A stretch of 64,000 nt of DNA from an uncultured bacterium (GTDB lineage Bacteria; Planctomycetota; UBA1135; GCA-002686595): NCBI GenBank assembly GCA_937905825.1, contig CALCXM010000053.1, forward strand, positions 1 to 64,000, written 5' to 3'. Position 1 is the stretch's first letter; every line of letters starts with the position of its first letter. Below are positions 39,169 to 48,847 of this stretch, piece after piece. A program made the translations under genes and the position numbers. Below the pieces are notes generated by a model that saw nothing but the letters and a program-made list of their open reading frames with translations, ran no database searches and was not told where the DNA came from.

Positions 39169-40689
39169 TCAAGCCAGCACAGCGCGCAACACCTCTCCGC
39201 TCACGTCCGTCAGGCGAAAGCGGCGGCCCTGGTACTTGACTGTGAGCTGCTCGTGATCGAGGCCCATGAGATGCAGGATGGTCGCTTGCAAGTCGTGCAC
39301 GTGCACGGCGTCTTGCACGACATTCATGCCGAGTTCGTCGGTAGCACCGTAGGTGATGCCGGGCTTGACCCCGCCACCCGCCAGCCATTGGGTGAACGCG
39401 TAGGGATGGTGATCGCGACCCCAAAGCTTGCGGTTCGTGATGTCCCCTTGCAGGAAGGGCGTGCGGCCAAACTCGCCACCCCAAACGACCAAGGTCTCGT
39501 CGAGCAAGCCCCGTTGCTTCAGGTCGAGAATCAAGGCGGCGGAGGGCTGGTCGGTGTCCTTGCACTGGGTGTAGAGCTCCGTGGTCAAGCTACTGTGCTG
39601 ATCCCAGCCTGCGTGCATGACTTGCACATAGCGCGTACCGCGTTCGATCAAGCGTCGCGCCATCAAGCAGTTGTGGGCAAAGCTCCCGCGCTCAGTCACT
39701 TGCGGTCCGTACATGTCGAGCACGTGCTGGGGCTCGTTGGAAAGATCCACAAGTTCGGGCACGGAGTCCTGCATGCGATAGGCCATTTCGTACTGCGCCG
39801 TGCGCGCAGCCACTTCCGGATCACCCGTGCGTTGGTGGGTCAGCTCGTTGAGGGCGGCGATGTCGTCGAGCACACCCCGGCGCACGTTCCGTGACACACC
39901 TGCTGGATTCGACAGATACAGAACTGGATCCCCCCCGCCGCGCAACTTCACGCCCTGGTAGCGCGAAGGCAAGTAGCCCGACTCCCAATAGAAGTCGTAG
40001 AAGATTTGCCCACAGGTGGTGCCCTTGCTGACCGAAGTCATCACCACGAAGGGCGGCAGGTTCGGGTTTTCCGCACCGAGAGCATGGGCCAACCAAGCGC
40101 CGAGCGTCGGACGGCCGGGCATCTCGGCGCCGCTCAGGAAAAAGGAAATGGCCGGCGCGTGGTTGATCGCTTCCGTATGCATGCCTTTGAGAAAGCATAG
40201 CTCGTCCACGATCTTGGCGGTGTGCGGCATGAGCTCGCTGACCCATGCGCCCGACTCGCCATGTTGATGGAAGGGCTCGAGGGGACCGAGCAACAGCTTC
40301 CCCGACGCTTCGCCCGTCATGGTGCTGAAGCGTTTGCCGGCGATGAACTCTTCGGGAACGGGTTGGCCGTGGCGCGCGGCGAGTTCGGGCTTGTAGTCGA
40401 AGAGGTCCACGTGGGTCGGGGCGCCGTTTTGGAAGAGGTAGATCAGACTCTTGGCGCGCGGCTTGTGATGGGGCATTCCCGGCTGGCCGCTGCTTCGGAA
40501 GAGGGAGCCATTTTCACCTTGGGTCCGCGCGAATGCACTTGCTCCCTGCGGATTGGGGTCAAAGGGCTGCGCGCCAAGAGCATGCGCTCCAAAGAGCGGA
40601 TAGGCCGCGGCGGAGGCCAAGCCCGCGGCGCTGCGGCTGAGCAGGTGGCGTCGCGTTACGCGTGGATCAGGTCGCTTATCGAAAGACAT
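39169..40689 (-). CDS. DUF1501 protein, Tat-exported
   Basis: This 506-residue protein has a twin-arginine signal (VTRRHLLSRSAAGLASAAAY). DUF1501 members have an alkaline-phosphatase/sulfatase-like fold. Typical stretches are YLFQNGAPTHVDLFDYKPEL, YVQVMHAGWDQHS, VVWGGEFGRTPF and GRDHHPYAFTQWLAGGG. The start is fixed by an AAGGAG ribosome binding site about 9 nt upstream, and it lies 5 nt after the stop of the DUF1549/DUF1553 gene, so the two form an operon. This gene pair is a planctomycete hallmark; its substrate is not established. Confidence 0.93.
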   Translation of the reverse strand: MSFDKRPDPRVTRRHLLSRSAAGLASAAAYPLFGAHALGAQPFDPNPQGASAFARTQGENGSLFRSSGQPGMPHHKPRAKSLIYLFQNGAPTHVDLFDYKPELAARHGQPVPEEFIAGKRFSTMTGEASGKLLLGPLEPFHQHGESGAWVSELMPHTAKIVDELCFLKGMHTEAINHAPAISFFLSGAEMPGRPTLGAWLAHALGAENPNLPPFVVMTSVSKGTTCGQIFYDFYWESGYLPSRYQGVKLRGGGDPVLYLSNPAGVSRNVRRGVLDDIAALNELTHQRTGDPEVAARTAQYEMAYRMQDSVPELVDLSNEPQHVLDMYGPQVTERGSFAHNCLMARRLIERGTRYVQVMHAGWDQHSSLTTELYTQCKDTDQPSAALILDLKQRGLLDETLVVWGGEFGRTPFLQGDITNRKLWGRDHHPYAFTQWLAGGGVKPGITYGATDELGMNVVQDAVHVHDLQATILHLMGLDHEQLTVKYQGRRFRLTDVSGEVLRAVLA

Positions 40690-40694
40690 CTCAA

Positions 40695-43346
40695 CTACTC
40701 CTTGGTGATGGCTTCATCGAGATTGAGCAGCGCCAGGGCCAAGTTGGTCCACGCTGCGTGTTCGATTGCGTCGAGGGTCGTGTCGCGCGGGACGGCGCCC
40801 ACGTCGAGCAAAGCCTGCGCTTCCCCGGGGGAACGCGCGTACTGATCCCGCAGCCTGCTCAGGCTCCCCACGAGCAACTCTGTTTCGGCGGCGACTGGTT
40901 TGCGCGCGAGGATCCGCAGGAAGGCGCTCTCGATTCTCTGGTTCTCGTCTGCACCGGCCCCTTGCAAGAGTTCTTGCGCCAAGGCGCGCGCCGCCTCCAC
41001 GTACGTGGTGTCGTTCAAAGTCGCCAGCGCGTGCAAGGGAGTGTTCGTGCGCAGCTCGCTCACCGAGCAGGCCTGGCGCGTGGCCGCGTCGAAGAACGTG
41101 GTGGGCGCCACGATACGTCGCCAGAAGGTATACAGGCTGCGACGATGCAAGCCCTCGCCTTCGTCGGGCACGTAGGTGCGCGTTCCAAAGGTGAACTCCT
41201 GCCAAACGCCCGCGGGTTGGTAGGGAAAAACCCCCTCACCCCCCTGGCGATCGACCAAGAGCCCGCTCACTTGCAAGGCAGCATCACGAATCATCCAAGA
41301 AGGCAGGCGATAGCGCGCTCCGCGAGCGAGCAGTCGATTCTGCGGATCGCGCGCTTGCAACTCTTCGGAGCGTGTTGACGCTTGACGATAGGTGGCGCTA
41401 TTCACCATGAGCCTCAGCATGTGCTTCACATCCCAACCGCTGTTCACGAATTCGAGTGCGAGCCAATCGAGCAACTCAGGGTGCGAAGGGCGTTCCCCTT
41501 GGGCGCCGAAGTTGTCGGTGGTTTTGACCAGCCCGATTCCAAAGACTTGAGCCCACAAACGGTTCACAACGACGCGGGCCGTCAGAGGATTCTCCGGGGA
41601 GACGAGCCACTTGGCCAAATCCAAACGGTCCGGTTCGCTGTCCTTCGTCAGAGCGGGCAGGAACCCGGGGACTCCCGCTTGCACTTCAGCGCGCGGTTGG
41701 TTGTAGAGGCCCCGGTTGAGCAGGAAGGTCTTGCGATGATCGAGACTGGCTTCCATCACCATCACTTGGGGAACTGCGTTCTCGAGTTGCTCGAGCTGCG
41801 TCCTATGGGATGCGCTTTGATCCGCGATCTCCCCGTAGAAAACGTCTTGCGCACGGTGCGCGTCCGCGACGCACTTCGCTTGCTGGGCGGACCGATCTGT
41901 CGAAGCGACTGAAAGGGCGGCCTGCAACTCTTGGCGCTTTGTCTCCAGCAGCGCCGACTCTTCTTGGTCTGCTTCAAGCGCTGTGGGCCGCAAAACCCTC
42001 CATTGCCCACTCTGAAGGCTTTCCATGGCTTGGAGTTCCCAAGCCGCCTGCTCCTCCAGCAACGCTTGTCTACGCTCGCCGCCCTGCAACTCCAACTCGG
42101 CAAGGGCCCCCTGCAAGCGCAAGATCTCTGCTGCTTGGAGGACATCGGGAGCCGCCATCACCGGCGCTGAGTGCGGGCTGCCCCCTGCGCCAGTCACTTC
42201 CGTCTGGTTAAAAAAGGCGAACAGCTCGAAGTAGTTCTCGTTCGTGAGCGGGTCGAACTTGTGGTCGTGACAACGGCAACAGTTCATGGTCAAGCCCAAC
42301 CAGGTGGTGCTGACCGTTTCCAGTTGATCGAAGATGTACTCCACGCGGTTCTCCTCTGGGATGCGCCCGCCCTCGCCGTTGATCATGTGGTTGCGCAGGA
42401 AACCCGTGGCGAGCCGTTGCCCCTGGGTCGGGTTCTCCAACAGATCCCCCGCGAGCTGCTGAACCGTGAACTGGTCAAAGGGCAGGTTCTCATTGAAAGC
42501 GTTCACGACCCAATCGCGCCAGGGCCACATGCTTCGATCTTGATCCCCTTGGTAACCATTGGAGTCCGCGTAGCGCGCTGCGTCCAACCAAGGCCAAGCC
42601 ATGCGTTCGCCATAGCGCGGGGACGCGAGCAAACGCTCGATGCTCTTGCTCCAAGCCTTGGAATCCTCGTCCAAGAACTCCCCGCGCTCGGCGGGAGTCG
42701 GTGGCAGACCCGTGAGATCCAAGCTGAGTCGCCGCAACAAGGTCTCGCTCGGCGCGGTTGGGGAAGGGCCAAGCCCCTCGCGATCCAAGCGTGCCATGAC
42801 AAAGCGGTCGATAGCGTTTCGCGGCCAGGAGGGATCCGAGACCTCCGGCAAGGAAGGCATTTGCGGTCTGACAAAGGACCAATGCTCCGCCCATGGCGCG
42901 CCCTCTGCAATCCAGCGCTGCAGCAGATCCTTCTGCGCTTGGCTAAGCGTCAGGTGCGACTTCGTTGGCGGCATCACGTCGTCTTCATCCTCCGTGAAGA
43001 TGCGCAAGATGATTTCGCTCTCCTCGGGATCGCCGGGAATCACTGCCGCCCATCCGCCACGATCTAGCTTGGCCGCTGCTTGAGTGTCGAGCCGCAGCTT
43101 CGCCTTGCGCGCCTGCGCGTCGGGGCCATGGCACGCATAGCAGTTGTCGCTCAGAATCGGCTGGATGTCCCGAACGTAATCCACGGGACGGGGCGTGCTC
43201 GCGGTCTCCTCTTGGGCCGTGAGGACTGCACCCGAAAGCAAGCAAACGCCCAGGAGTTGCGGCAAGAGCCTCCGAAGCCAAGTCCGCGGCCCAAGGGCCC
43301 CGGGGCGACCCACTGATACTGATTCCTTGCTTGCGAGGTCTGTCAC
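40695..43346 (-). CDS. PSCyt1-DUF1549-DUF1553 cytochrome-type protein
   Basis: The start is uncertain. I choose the GTG at 43346 (883 residues) because a TACAAT box lies exactly 6 nt before it; the frame is open to an ATG at 43484. A hydrophobic segment (LLPQLLGVCLLSGAVLTAQ) exports the protein. The PSCyt1 domain has a haem c motif, CYACHG. DUF1549 follows (RWIAEGAPWAEHWSF, FTVQQLAGDLLENPTQGQ, CCRCHDHKFDPLTNENYF), and DUF1553 makes up the C-terminal half (NPLTARVVVNRLWAQVFGIG, HPELLDWLALEF, LHALATLNDTTYVEAAR). It is the first gene of the operon with DUF1501. These exported proteins are abundant in planctomycetes and presumed to act in polymer breakdown. Confidence 0.9.
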   Translation of the reverse strand: MTDLASKESVSVGRPGALGPRTWLRRLLPQLLGVCLLSGAVLTAQEETASTPRPVDYVRDIQPILSDNCYACHGPDAQARKAKLRLDTQAAAKLDRGGWAAVIPGDPEESEIILRIFTEDEDDVMPPTKSHLTLSQAQKDLLQRWIAEGAPWAEHWSFVRPQMPSLPEVSDPSWPRNAIDRFVMARLDREGLGPSPTAPSETLLRRLSLDLTGLPPTPAERGEFLDEDSKAWSKSIERLLASPRYGERMAWPWLDAARYADSNGYQGDQDRSMWPWRDWVVNAFNENLPFDQFTVQQLAGDLLENPTQGQRLATGFLRNHMINGEGGRIPEENRVEYIFDQLETVSTTWLGLTMNCCRCHDHKFDPLTNENYFELFAFFNQTEVTGAGGSPHSAPVMAAPDVLQAAEILRLQGALAELELQGGERRQALLEEQAAWELQAMESLQSGQWRVLRPTALEADQEESALLETKRQELQAALSVASTDRSAQQAKCVADAHRAQDVFYGEIADQSASHRTQLEQLENAVPQVMVMEASLDHRKTFLLNRGLYNQPRAEVQAGVPGFLPALTKDSEPDRLDLAKWLVSPENPLTARVVVNRLWAQVFGIGLVKTTDNFGAQGERPSHPELLDWLALEFVNSGWDVKHMLRLMVNSATYRQASTRSEELQARDPQNRLLARGARYRLPSWMIRDAALQVSGLLVDRQGGEGVFPYQPAGVWQEFTFGTRTYVPDEGEGLHRRSLYTFWRRIVAPTTFFDAATRQACSVSELRTNTPLHALATLNDTTYVEAARALAQELLQGAGADENQRIESAFLRILARKPVAAETELLVGSLSRLRDQYARSPGEAQALLDVGAVPRDTTLDAIEHAAWTNLALALLNLDEAITKE

Positions 43347-43352
43347 GGCTGC

Positions 43353-43358
43353 ATTGTA
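43353..43358 (-). promoter_or_regulatory. candidate -10 box, leaderless geometry
   Basis: TACAAT on the minus strand ends 6 nt before the GTG at 43346, so transcription would begin at or next to the start codon. No good -35 was found. Confidence 0.4.
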
Positions 43359-43501
43359 GGGATTCCTCGGCGGCTCGCGACGCTCTTGCGCAATTCCAAA
43401 GGAGGAAGAGACAGACCCAATTTTCGGGGAAGGTCCGGGATCCTTGGGCGTTGAAGTGCGTGAACAGCAAACTCGGACTCTCACCCTCCACCACTCTCGC
43501 T

Positions 43502-44287
43502 ATGAACTTCCTCAACAAAACTCTTCTGAGCACCAGCCTGATTGTGGGCGCCCTGAGCCTCTCCCCCTTGGCCGCAACGGGAACCGTGCACGCAACTGGC
43601 GGCCCCCCCGCTGGCGCCAGCGCGCTGCGACACGACGATCCCTTCCCGCAACCCAGCGAGGGGCTGCATATCAAACTCGCGGAGTGTGAGTCGCTAGCGG
43701 CGCTGCTCGACACGTTCGCCGAAGTGACTGGAGAGACGCTCCTCTACAACGGAGAAACGGAGGTGCTCTTGCGTCGGTCGACCACAGGCTTGCACAAGGA
43801 TCTGTCGATTGCGCCAGGACAGGTCTACAGCTCGGTTCAGGACATTCTCATCGCGAACCGCGTGGTGTTGACCGATCTACGGCGCGCAGCCCCACGCATG
43901 TTGATGGTTGAGTCCTTGGAGAGCGCGAACCGGGCTTCGATCAAGTCCAATGCACTCTACGTCCCGGCCGTGGAGTTGGGGCGCTACTCTGACTTCTCCG
44001 CCATGCTGATCAGGACCTCCATCTACCTGCCCAATATGGATATGCGCTCGTTGGGCAACTCGATTCGCCAGCTCGTGGTCGATCCGAATACCATGCAGAT
44101 GATTCCTGTCCCGGAGAGTTCTCAGGTGATCATCACGGGCTTCGGCAACTCGATTGTCAGGATCGTGGCCATGCTAAAAGACATGGACGCTGCCGCTGAA
44201 ATGGCGAACACCCGGAGCCTCAAAGCGGCCGCCAACTCCTGTAAGCAGGGCGCCGAAATCGCCCCAGAGATCGCGGCCAAGGAGTAG
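43502..44287 (+). CDS. exported protein with secretin-N-like domain
   Basis: This 261-residue protein starts at the ATG at 43502 (MNFLNKTLLSTSLIVGALSLS, signal peptide). Residues about 65-130 resemble the short N-terminal secretin/TonB fold (LAALLDTFAEVTGETLLYNG). Residues about 160-230 resemble a secretin N1 (NolW-like) domain (VPAVELGRYSDFSAML, then SLGNSIRQLVVDPNTMQMIP and VIITGFGNSIVRIVAML). No secretin pore domain is present. It may be an accessory protein of a type II secretion or pilus-like secretin, or a free N-domain protein. Confidence 0.65.
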   Translation: MNFLNKTLLSTSLIVGALSLSPLAATGTVHATGGPPAGASALRHDDPFPQPSEGLHIKLAECESLAALLDTFAEVTGETLLYNGETEVLLRRSTTGLHKDLSIAPGQVYSSVQDILIANRVVLTDLRRAAPRMLMVESLESANRASIKSNALYVPAVELGRYSDFSAMLIRTSIYLPNMDMRSLGNSIRQLVVDPNTMQMIPVPESSQVIITGFGNSIVRIVAMLKDMDAAAEMANTRSLKAAANSCKQGAEIAPEIAAKE

Positions 44288-44346
44288 CCAGCCTACGGGG
44301 CCAAGGGGCACAAGCAGTCGAGCGCTTGGCCAACTGGGACGATAGC

Positions 44347-44412
44347 AAGAGCCCTCTGGCCGGCGGGTGGAGACGCTCGCCGAGTCCCGAATCGGGGCGG
44401 CCAAGGGCTCTT
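44347..44412 (+). terminator. long hairpin downstream of the secretin-N-like gene
   Basis: aagagccctctggccg (44347-44362) pairs with cggccaagggctctt (44398-44412), leaving one bulged base. The stem is about 15 bp with a 35-nt loop. It lies 59 bp after the stop codon. Probable terminator, without a long U-tract. Confidence 0.5.
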
Positions 44413-44550
44413 CCGCATGGCAATGAGGCATTCCCCCCCAGTCCCGCATTTCTGCCTTAGAAAATTGTCCGGTCTCGCAGCGCCGCATCAGTTGAGGGTA
44501 CCCGCCCGACTCCCCTCGGGTCCCACTCCTCCTGCACCCGACGCGCTGCC

Positions 44551-46005
44551 ATGTACCAGACCATCCAAACCCGCGGCTCCTTCGCCAACCTCACCGCTTC
44601 CCTCTGCCTGCTTACCCTGATGGGCGGATCAGCCCAAGCCCAGAGTTGGTGGGTCGAGGACCCAATGCCGACAGCGCGCACTCGCTTCGCCGCCGCGCCC
44701 GCCAAGCACAACACGAGCAACTACGGGATCTTCACCTTTGGCGGGACAAACGGCGGGTTGACCAATTACGACGTTGTGGAGATGTTCAACCCTCTCACGG
44801 GCCTTTGGAACAGCCTGGGCGCCATGCCCGCTACTCTCGCTGGAATGACTGCAGCCACTGGCGACAGCGTCGACGGTGAGCGCATCTACCTGATCGGCGG
44901 TTCCGCTGGCAGCTACGGCACGCAAACCTGTTGGGAGTACGACCCCATCGCCGACACCTGGGACACTGGAATGCCCGTGCTTCCAATCGCGCTCACCCAT
45001 GCGGCAGCAACGACGGCCACCAACGGCAAGATCTACGTGTTCGGCGGCTACGACGACTTCCCCGCCTACTACTCGAACAAGGTCTTCATCTTTGATCCTC
45101 TCGCGGGGACTTGGAGCGGCGCCGCTCCCAACATGCCCACTCCCCGCCGAGATCACGCGGTCGTCACCGGCTGTGATGGAATGATCTACGTCATGGGCGG
45201 CTACAACTCCGGTGGCGTGGTCACGAGCCTTGATGTGTTCGACCCCATCGCCAACAGCTGGGTCGCCCTGAACCCCAACACGAGCACGGCTTGGGCCAAC
45301 ATCCCGGGGCCGCGCGGTCTCGAGGTCAGTGCTGCCACCGGCCGCGATGGCATGATCTACATGATTGGTGGCGATGGTTACCCCAATGAAAGCGGCGACC
45401 TCGACTCCTACAACCGTTGGACCAACACTTGGACCGCGGAGACAGCTCAGCTCACCCCGCGCAATAGCATGTGTGCCGTCGGCGTCGGCAACATGGTCTA
45501 TGCCATCGGCGGAATCAAGAAGTTCGGCGGCGTGCAAACCAGCACCGAAGCTTGGGGCGGCCTGCCCAACCTGACCGACTGCGGTGGCATCGTCCATGTC
45601 AACCCCCCCGGTTATCAGTACTGCATCGCGGCACCCAACAGCATTCACCAGGGCGGTGCACTGATCACTGCCGAGGGCTTCCAGAGCGCAGGCATGGCCG
45701 ACGTCAGGTTGTCCGCCTCCCCCGTTCCTGCAACTCCCGGACTCTTCTTCTACGGACCCAACCAGGTTCAAGTTCCCTTCGGCGATGGCTTCCGCTGTGT
45801 GGGAGGCTCGATCCAGCGCTTGAACGTGACGAGCGGACAAGGTGGCGTGTTGCGCTCGACCTTGGACTTCAGTTCCACTGGCGGAGTTCCCAGCGACTTC
45901 CAACCCGGCCACACCTGGTTCTTCCAGGCCTGGTATCGCGATCCGCAAGGGGGCGCCGCAGGGTTCAACCTTTCGGATGCCTACGGGATCTACTTCTTGC
46001 CCTAA
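44551..46005 (+). CDS. secreted kelch-repeat protein with planctomycete C-terminal domain
   Basis: This 484-residue protein has a signal peptide ending in GGSAQAQ. Residues about 35-340 carry kelch motifs at roughly 50-residue intervals (FTFGGTNGGLTNYDVVEMF, IYLIGGSAGSYGTQTCWEYD, IYVFGGYDDF, IYVMGGYNSGGVVTSLDVFD, VYAIGGIKKFGG), giving a beta-propeller. The C-terminal 130 residues (PGLFFYGPNQVQVPFGDGFR, CVGGSIQRL, FFQAWYRDPQGG, GFNLSDAYG) are homologous to the ends of the proteins at 28880 and 53738, although the leading CPCGN segment is replaced by CIAAPNSIHQGG. Probably cell-surface or secreted. A strong double hairpin follows. Confidence 0.85.
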   Translation: MYQTIQTRGSFANLTASLCLLTLMGGSAQAQSWWVEDPMPTARTRFAAAPAKHNTSNYGIFTFGGTNGGLTNYDVVEMFNPLTGLWNSLGAMPATLAGMTAATGDSVDGERIYLIGGSAGSYGTQTCWEYDPIADTWDTGMPVLPIALTHAAATTATNGKIYVFGGYDDFPAYYSNKVFIFDPLAGTWSGAAPNMPTPRRDHAVVTGCDGMIYVMGGYNSGGVVTSLDVFDPIANSWVALNPNTSTAWANIPGPRGLEVSAATGRDGMIYMIGGDGYPNESGDLDSYNRWTNTWTAETAQLTPRNSMCAVGVGNMVYAIGGIKKFGGVQTSTEAWGGLPNLTDCGGIVHVNPPGYQYCIAAPNSIHQGGALITAEGFQSAGMADVRLSASPVPATPGLFFYGPNQVQVPFGDGFRCVGGSIQRLNVTSGQGGVLRSTLDFSSTGGVPSDFQPGHTWFFQAWYRDPQGGAAGFNLSDAYGIYFLP

Positions 46006-46015
46006 CGGCAGGGAT

Positions 46016-46045
46016 CATCCGTCGGGTGGATCCGCTCGACGGATG
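46016..46045 (+). terminator. hairpin after the kelch gene
   Basis: catccgtcg (46016-46024) and cgacggatg (46037-46045) form a perfect 9-bp stem with a 12-nt loop. It begins 10 nt after the stop codon and is followed by cgttt. Likely first part of a tandem terminator. Confidence 0.6.
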
Positions 46046-46061
46046 CGTTTGACGACGATTG

Positions 46062-46110
46062 GTGAACGGTGCGGATGATTGCCCTTGGGCAATCGGTCCG
46101 CACCGTTCAC
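46062..46110. terminator. strong two-part hairpin after the kelch gene
   Basis: A 14-bp outer stem (gtgaacggtgcgga with its exact complement at 46097-46110) encloses an 8-bp inner stem gattgccc/gggcaatc with a 2-nt loop. Only a 1x2 internal loop separates them, giving 22 bp in total. It lies 57 bp downstream of the kelch gene and is probably its main terminator. Confidence 0.75.
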
Positions 46111-46253
46111 TCTTTGCATGGAGCGAGCCGAAGGGTCTCTATCCCATCGACTCAAGGCTGTCGAGCGCTCGGAAGTCCGAGCGCATGCACCGAGAGTCAC
46201 GGAATGCTTGCACCGTCAAGGAACGACGCAGACCGGCTCGCGGGCCGTTCTGG

Positions 46254-46279
46254 TTGAGATCCTGGAAATGGGGTAGATT
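46254..46279 (+). promoter_or_regulatory. candidate promoter with leaderless geometry
   Basis: TTGAGA (46254-46259), a 14-nt spacer and TAGATT (46274-46279), with exactly 6 nt to the ATG at 46286. Transcription would start at the A of the start codon. The spacer is short for a classical sigma-70 pair, so the -35 assignment is weak. Confidence 0.4.
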
Positions 46280-46285
46280 GCTCTG

Positions 46286-48847
46286 ATGAACAAGAACCTC
46301 GCATTGCTTGTTGGCTTGCTCGTCCTCGCCCTTGGCCTGGGTTGGATGGTGTTGGGAGAGGACACAGCAGAGATCGGCATCGGATCCTTGGAACGCGCAA
46401 CGCCCCAGGAAGCCATTGCTCCGGAGCAGTCTCACAAGCTCGAACCCAAGGCGCCTCTGACTTCGCCCCCAGAGCTAGAGAGCGCAACGCTTGGTGAATC
46501 GCGCTCCGTCGCACAGCCCCTGGCGACCGAAAGCAACGCGGTCCTGCTGCACGTGATCGACGAAAACGACAACCCCGTAGCCGACGCCGATGTGCGCGTT
46601 ATCTGGAACGTGAGCGAGGAACAGCAGAGGAGCTTCAGGGATCCTGCCAAGCTCGATGAGCTCATGGATCTCGCTGGTGAGCCCCTGAACGCGGACGGAG
46701 CGGGGGTCGTCGCGTTAAACAAGGTGCGTGGCGAGCAGCGCTGTTTGGTCGAGGCCACCCAAGGTGAGTTGTGGGGTTCCATGAGCTTCAGCGGCCTGAG
46801 CAAGAAGAGGATCCTGAAGCTCGGCCGTGACGTCCGCCTGCAGGTGCGCGTGGTTGACCCGACTGGGAAACCGGTTGGCGGCGTGCCCGTGATCGTCAAG
46901 CCGTCATCTTCTCGCTGGGCAGCAACCGTACGCAGCGCCCTGAGCGATCCAAGCACGGGCCTGGTGACGTTCGCCCACCTGCAAGAGTCATCCGAGCCGG
47001 GAAAGCAACCCCACGTTGCGCTCGATGTGTTGACCTTGAAAAAAGTCATGGAGGTCTTCGACATGCAGAACCCTCCCAGCGCACCGATAGAGTTGGTGAT
47101 GCCGGCCGTGGGCAGCGTCTCGATTCAGGTGCTCGAGCCCGATTGGGAGCCCTACACGGGGGCCGGTCAAGTCGAGTTGCGCGCCTTCGAGAAGGGAACA
47201 TCCCTCGATCACTCGCCCTTCAGCAACGACCGGCTGATGAGCACCCGGCAGACCCTTGAAGCTGGCCGGGCGAACTTTCCGCACGTGGAGCTTGGAATGA
47301 ACGTGCAAGCCCAAGTGACCCGCGACAACTCCTCCGTCCCCAACAGCGGACACACCGAGGGGCCGCGCGTCTCTGGCGAAAGCGTCGCGCTTGAGGTACG
47401 CCTTGGTTCAGAACATCCGATCCTGCGCATGCGAGCCCTCGATGTCTCCGGAGAGCCCTTGGCCAACGCCACCCTCCAAGTGCAGGCCAGCCTCCGGACG
47501 GAGTTCGCCACTTCGACTCTTGGCTGCGCACCAATCACGGACGCTGATGGCTATTTCCTGGTCGACGTGCCGCGCAAGCACAACGCATCGGCCAATCGAT
47601 TGCTGCTGGTCAAGCTGCTCGGGGACCAGGACCTTGAAGCCTCCTTCGACTTCTCCCCAAAGCTCGAAGACGGCATCAATGACTTGGGTGACCTGCACAT
47701 GCTGCCCCCATCCGTCTTCGTCGCCGGTCGCGCCGTAGGCACCGATGGGGCTGCACTGGGCAAGGTCAGACTCCAGTTGCGCAGCAAGATAGACGGGGAA
47801 TCCTCCTGGAGGCGAAACTATCAGTTCAGTTTCAGAACAGACGAGGACGGCAGTTTTGTGGTGACCGAAACACAAGCCGGCGTGGAGTTCGAGCTCGCTG
47901 TGGATGCGGCGGGCTATGCATCGATCTGGACCCCCTTCCAACCCGGTGACGAAGGAGTGTTCCTGGAAGCGCCAAAGGAAGGCAAGATCACTGGAACGAT
48001 CCTCGTTGACGAAGGAGTCCCGATTGAAATGCTTCGGGTTGCCATTGGCACCAGCGCGGGGCCTGGGGAGCGACGTTCAACAAGCTGGAGCATCGTGCAT
48101 CCCGACAAGCAGGGGCACTTTGCGTTCGGACAGTTGCTAGCGGGCGCTGAGCGTTCGGTGAAGGTCACAACCGATGGACAATCGGATCCCTTGCACTTGG
48201 TCAAGGGCCTGCTCGTCGAGACTGGGAAGAGCACGGTGGACCCCCGCCTGAACCCAATCGACCTGCGCGGCCGTTTCCACTTTCATGAAATTGAACTGGT
48301 CGCCCCCGGTGATGTTCATCAGCTCAGCGGTCGCATTCACTATCGCGAAGCGGGTGCGCAGGAATACCAGGAGTCAACCTGGCTGCGTGAGGCGAACGTT
48401 CGAATGCTCAGTGAGTTCGAGGCCATCGATATCATGGTGGAGGCAGTGGGTTGCCGCATTGAGCAAGTCGACAACGTCCGTGGCCATCAAGAAGTCGTGA
48501 TGCGCGAAGGCATCAAAGTCAAGTTGGTGCTTCCCGCTGACTTGAAGATCCCCAAGGCTCCCATCTACTTGAAGGCTTCCTTAGCAGCCGTCGATCGCGA
48601 TGCTGTGGGCGGCTGGCATGGAAATGCTTTTGACGAGCAACGGGAACTCTTCGTACTCGTCTCCAGCCCTGGCAAGGAAAAGGTCACCTGGCATGTGGAA
48701 CAGCGCAGCGTCAACACCAGCACGACGCGAACGGCCGACCCTGGTCGCGAACAGCTCGTCAACGTGTTGGACTCCGATGGAGAACAGCGCATCGAATTGA
48801 TCCTAAGCCAGACCGAACTCGACAAGATGCTCGCCGAGTCCAACTGA
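46286..48847 (+). CDS. single-pass membrane protein with large repeat-containing extracytoplasmic region
   Basis: This 853-residue protein has an N-terminal membrane anchor (LALLVGLLVLALGLGWMVLG), then a Ser/Glu-rich linker. Repeated beta-sandwich units of the carboxypeptidase-regulatory-like type follow (LLHVIDENDNPVADADVRV, LQVRVVDPTGKPVGGVPVIV, RMRALDVSGEPLANATLQV, VAGRAVGTDGAALGKVRLQL). The same kind of repeats makes up the outer part of the sigma-factor fusion encoded next, suggesting common origin and perhaps common partners. No enzyme motif is seen. It lacks a Shine-Dalgarno sequence; see the leaderless-promoter entry. Confidence 0.75.
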   Translation: MNKNLALLVGLLVLALGLGWMVLGEDTAEIGIGSLERATPQEAIAPEQSHKLEPKAPLTSPPELESATLGESRSVAQPLATESNAVLLHVIDENDNPVADADVRVIWNVSEEQQRSFRDPAKLDELMDLAGEPLNADGAGVVALNKVRGEQRCLVEATQGELWGSMSFSGLSKKRILKLGRDVRLQVRVVDPTGKPVGGVPVIVKPSSSRWAATVRSALSDPSTGLVTFAHLQESSEPGKQPHVALDVLTLKKVMEVFDMQNPPSAPIELVMPAVGSVSIQVLEPDWEPYTGAGQVELRAFEKGTSLDHSPFSNDRLMSTRQTLEAGRANFPHVELGMNVQAQVTRDNSSVPNSGHTEGPRVSGESVALEVRLGSEHPILRMRALDVSGEPLANATLQVQASLRTEFATSTLGCAPITDADGYFLVDVPRKHNASANRLLLVKLLGDQDLEASFDFSPKLEDGINDLGDLHMLPPSVFVAGRAVGTDGAALGKVRLQLRSKIDGESSWRRNYQFSFRTDEDGSFVVTETQAGVEFELAVDAAGYASIWTPFQPGDEGVFLEAPKEGKITGTILVDEGVPIEMLRVAIGTSAGPGERRSTSWSIVHPDKQGHFAFGQLLAGAERSVKVTTDGQSDPLHLVKGLLVETGKSTVDPRLNPIDLRGRFHFHEIELVAPGDVHQLSGRIHYREAGAQEYQESTWLREANVRMLSEFEAIDIMVEAVGCRIEQVDNVRGHQEVVMREGIKVKLVLPADLKIPKAPIYLKASLAAVDRDAVGGWHGNAFDEQRELFVLVSSPGKEKVTWHVEQRSVNTSTTRTADPGREQLVNVLDSDGEQRIELILSQTELDKMLAESN

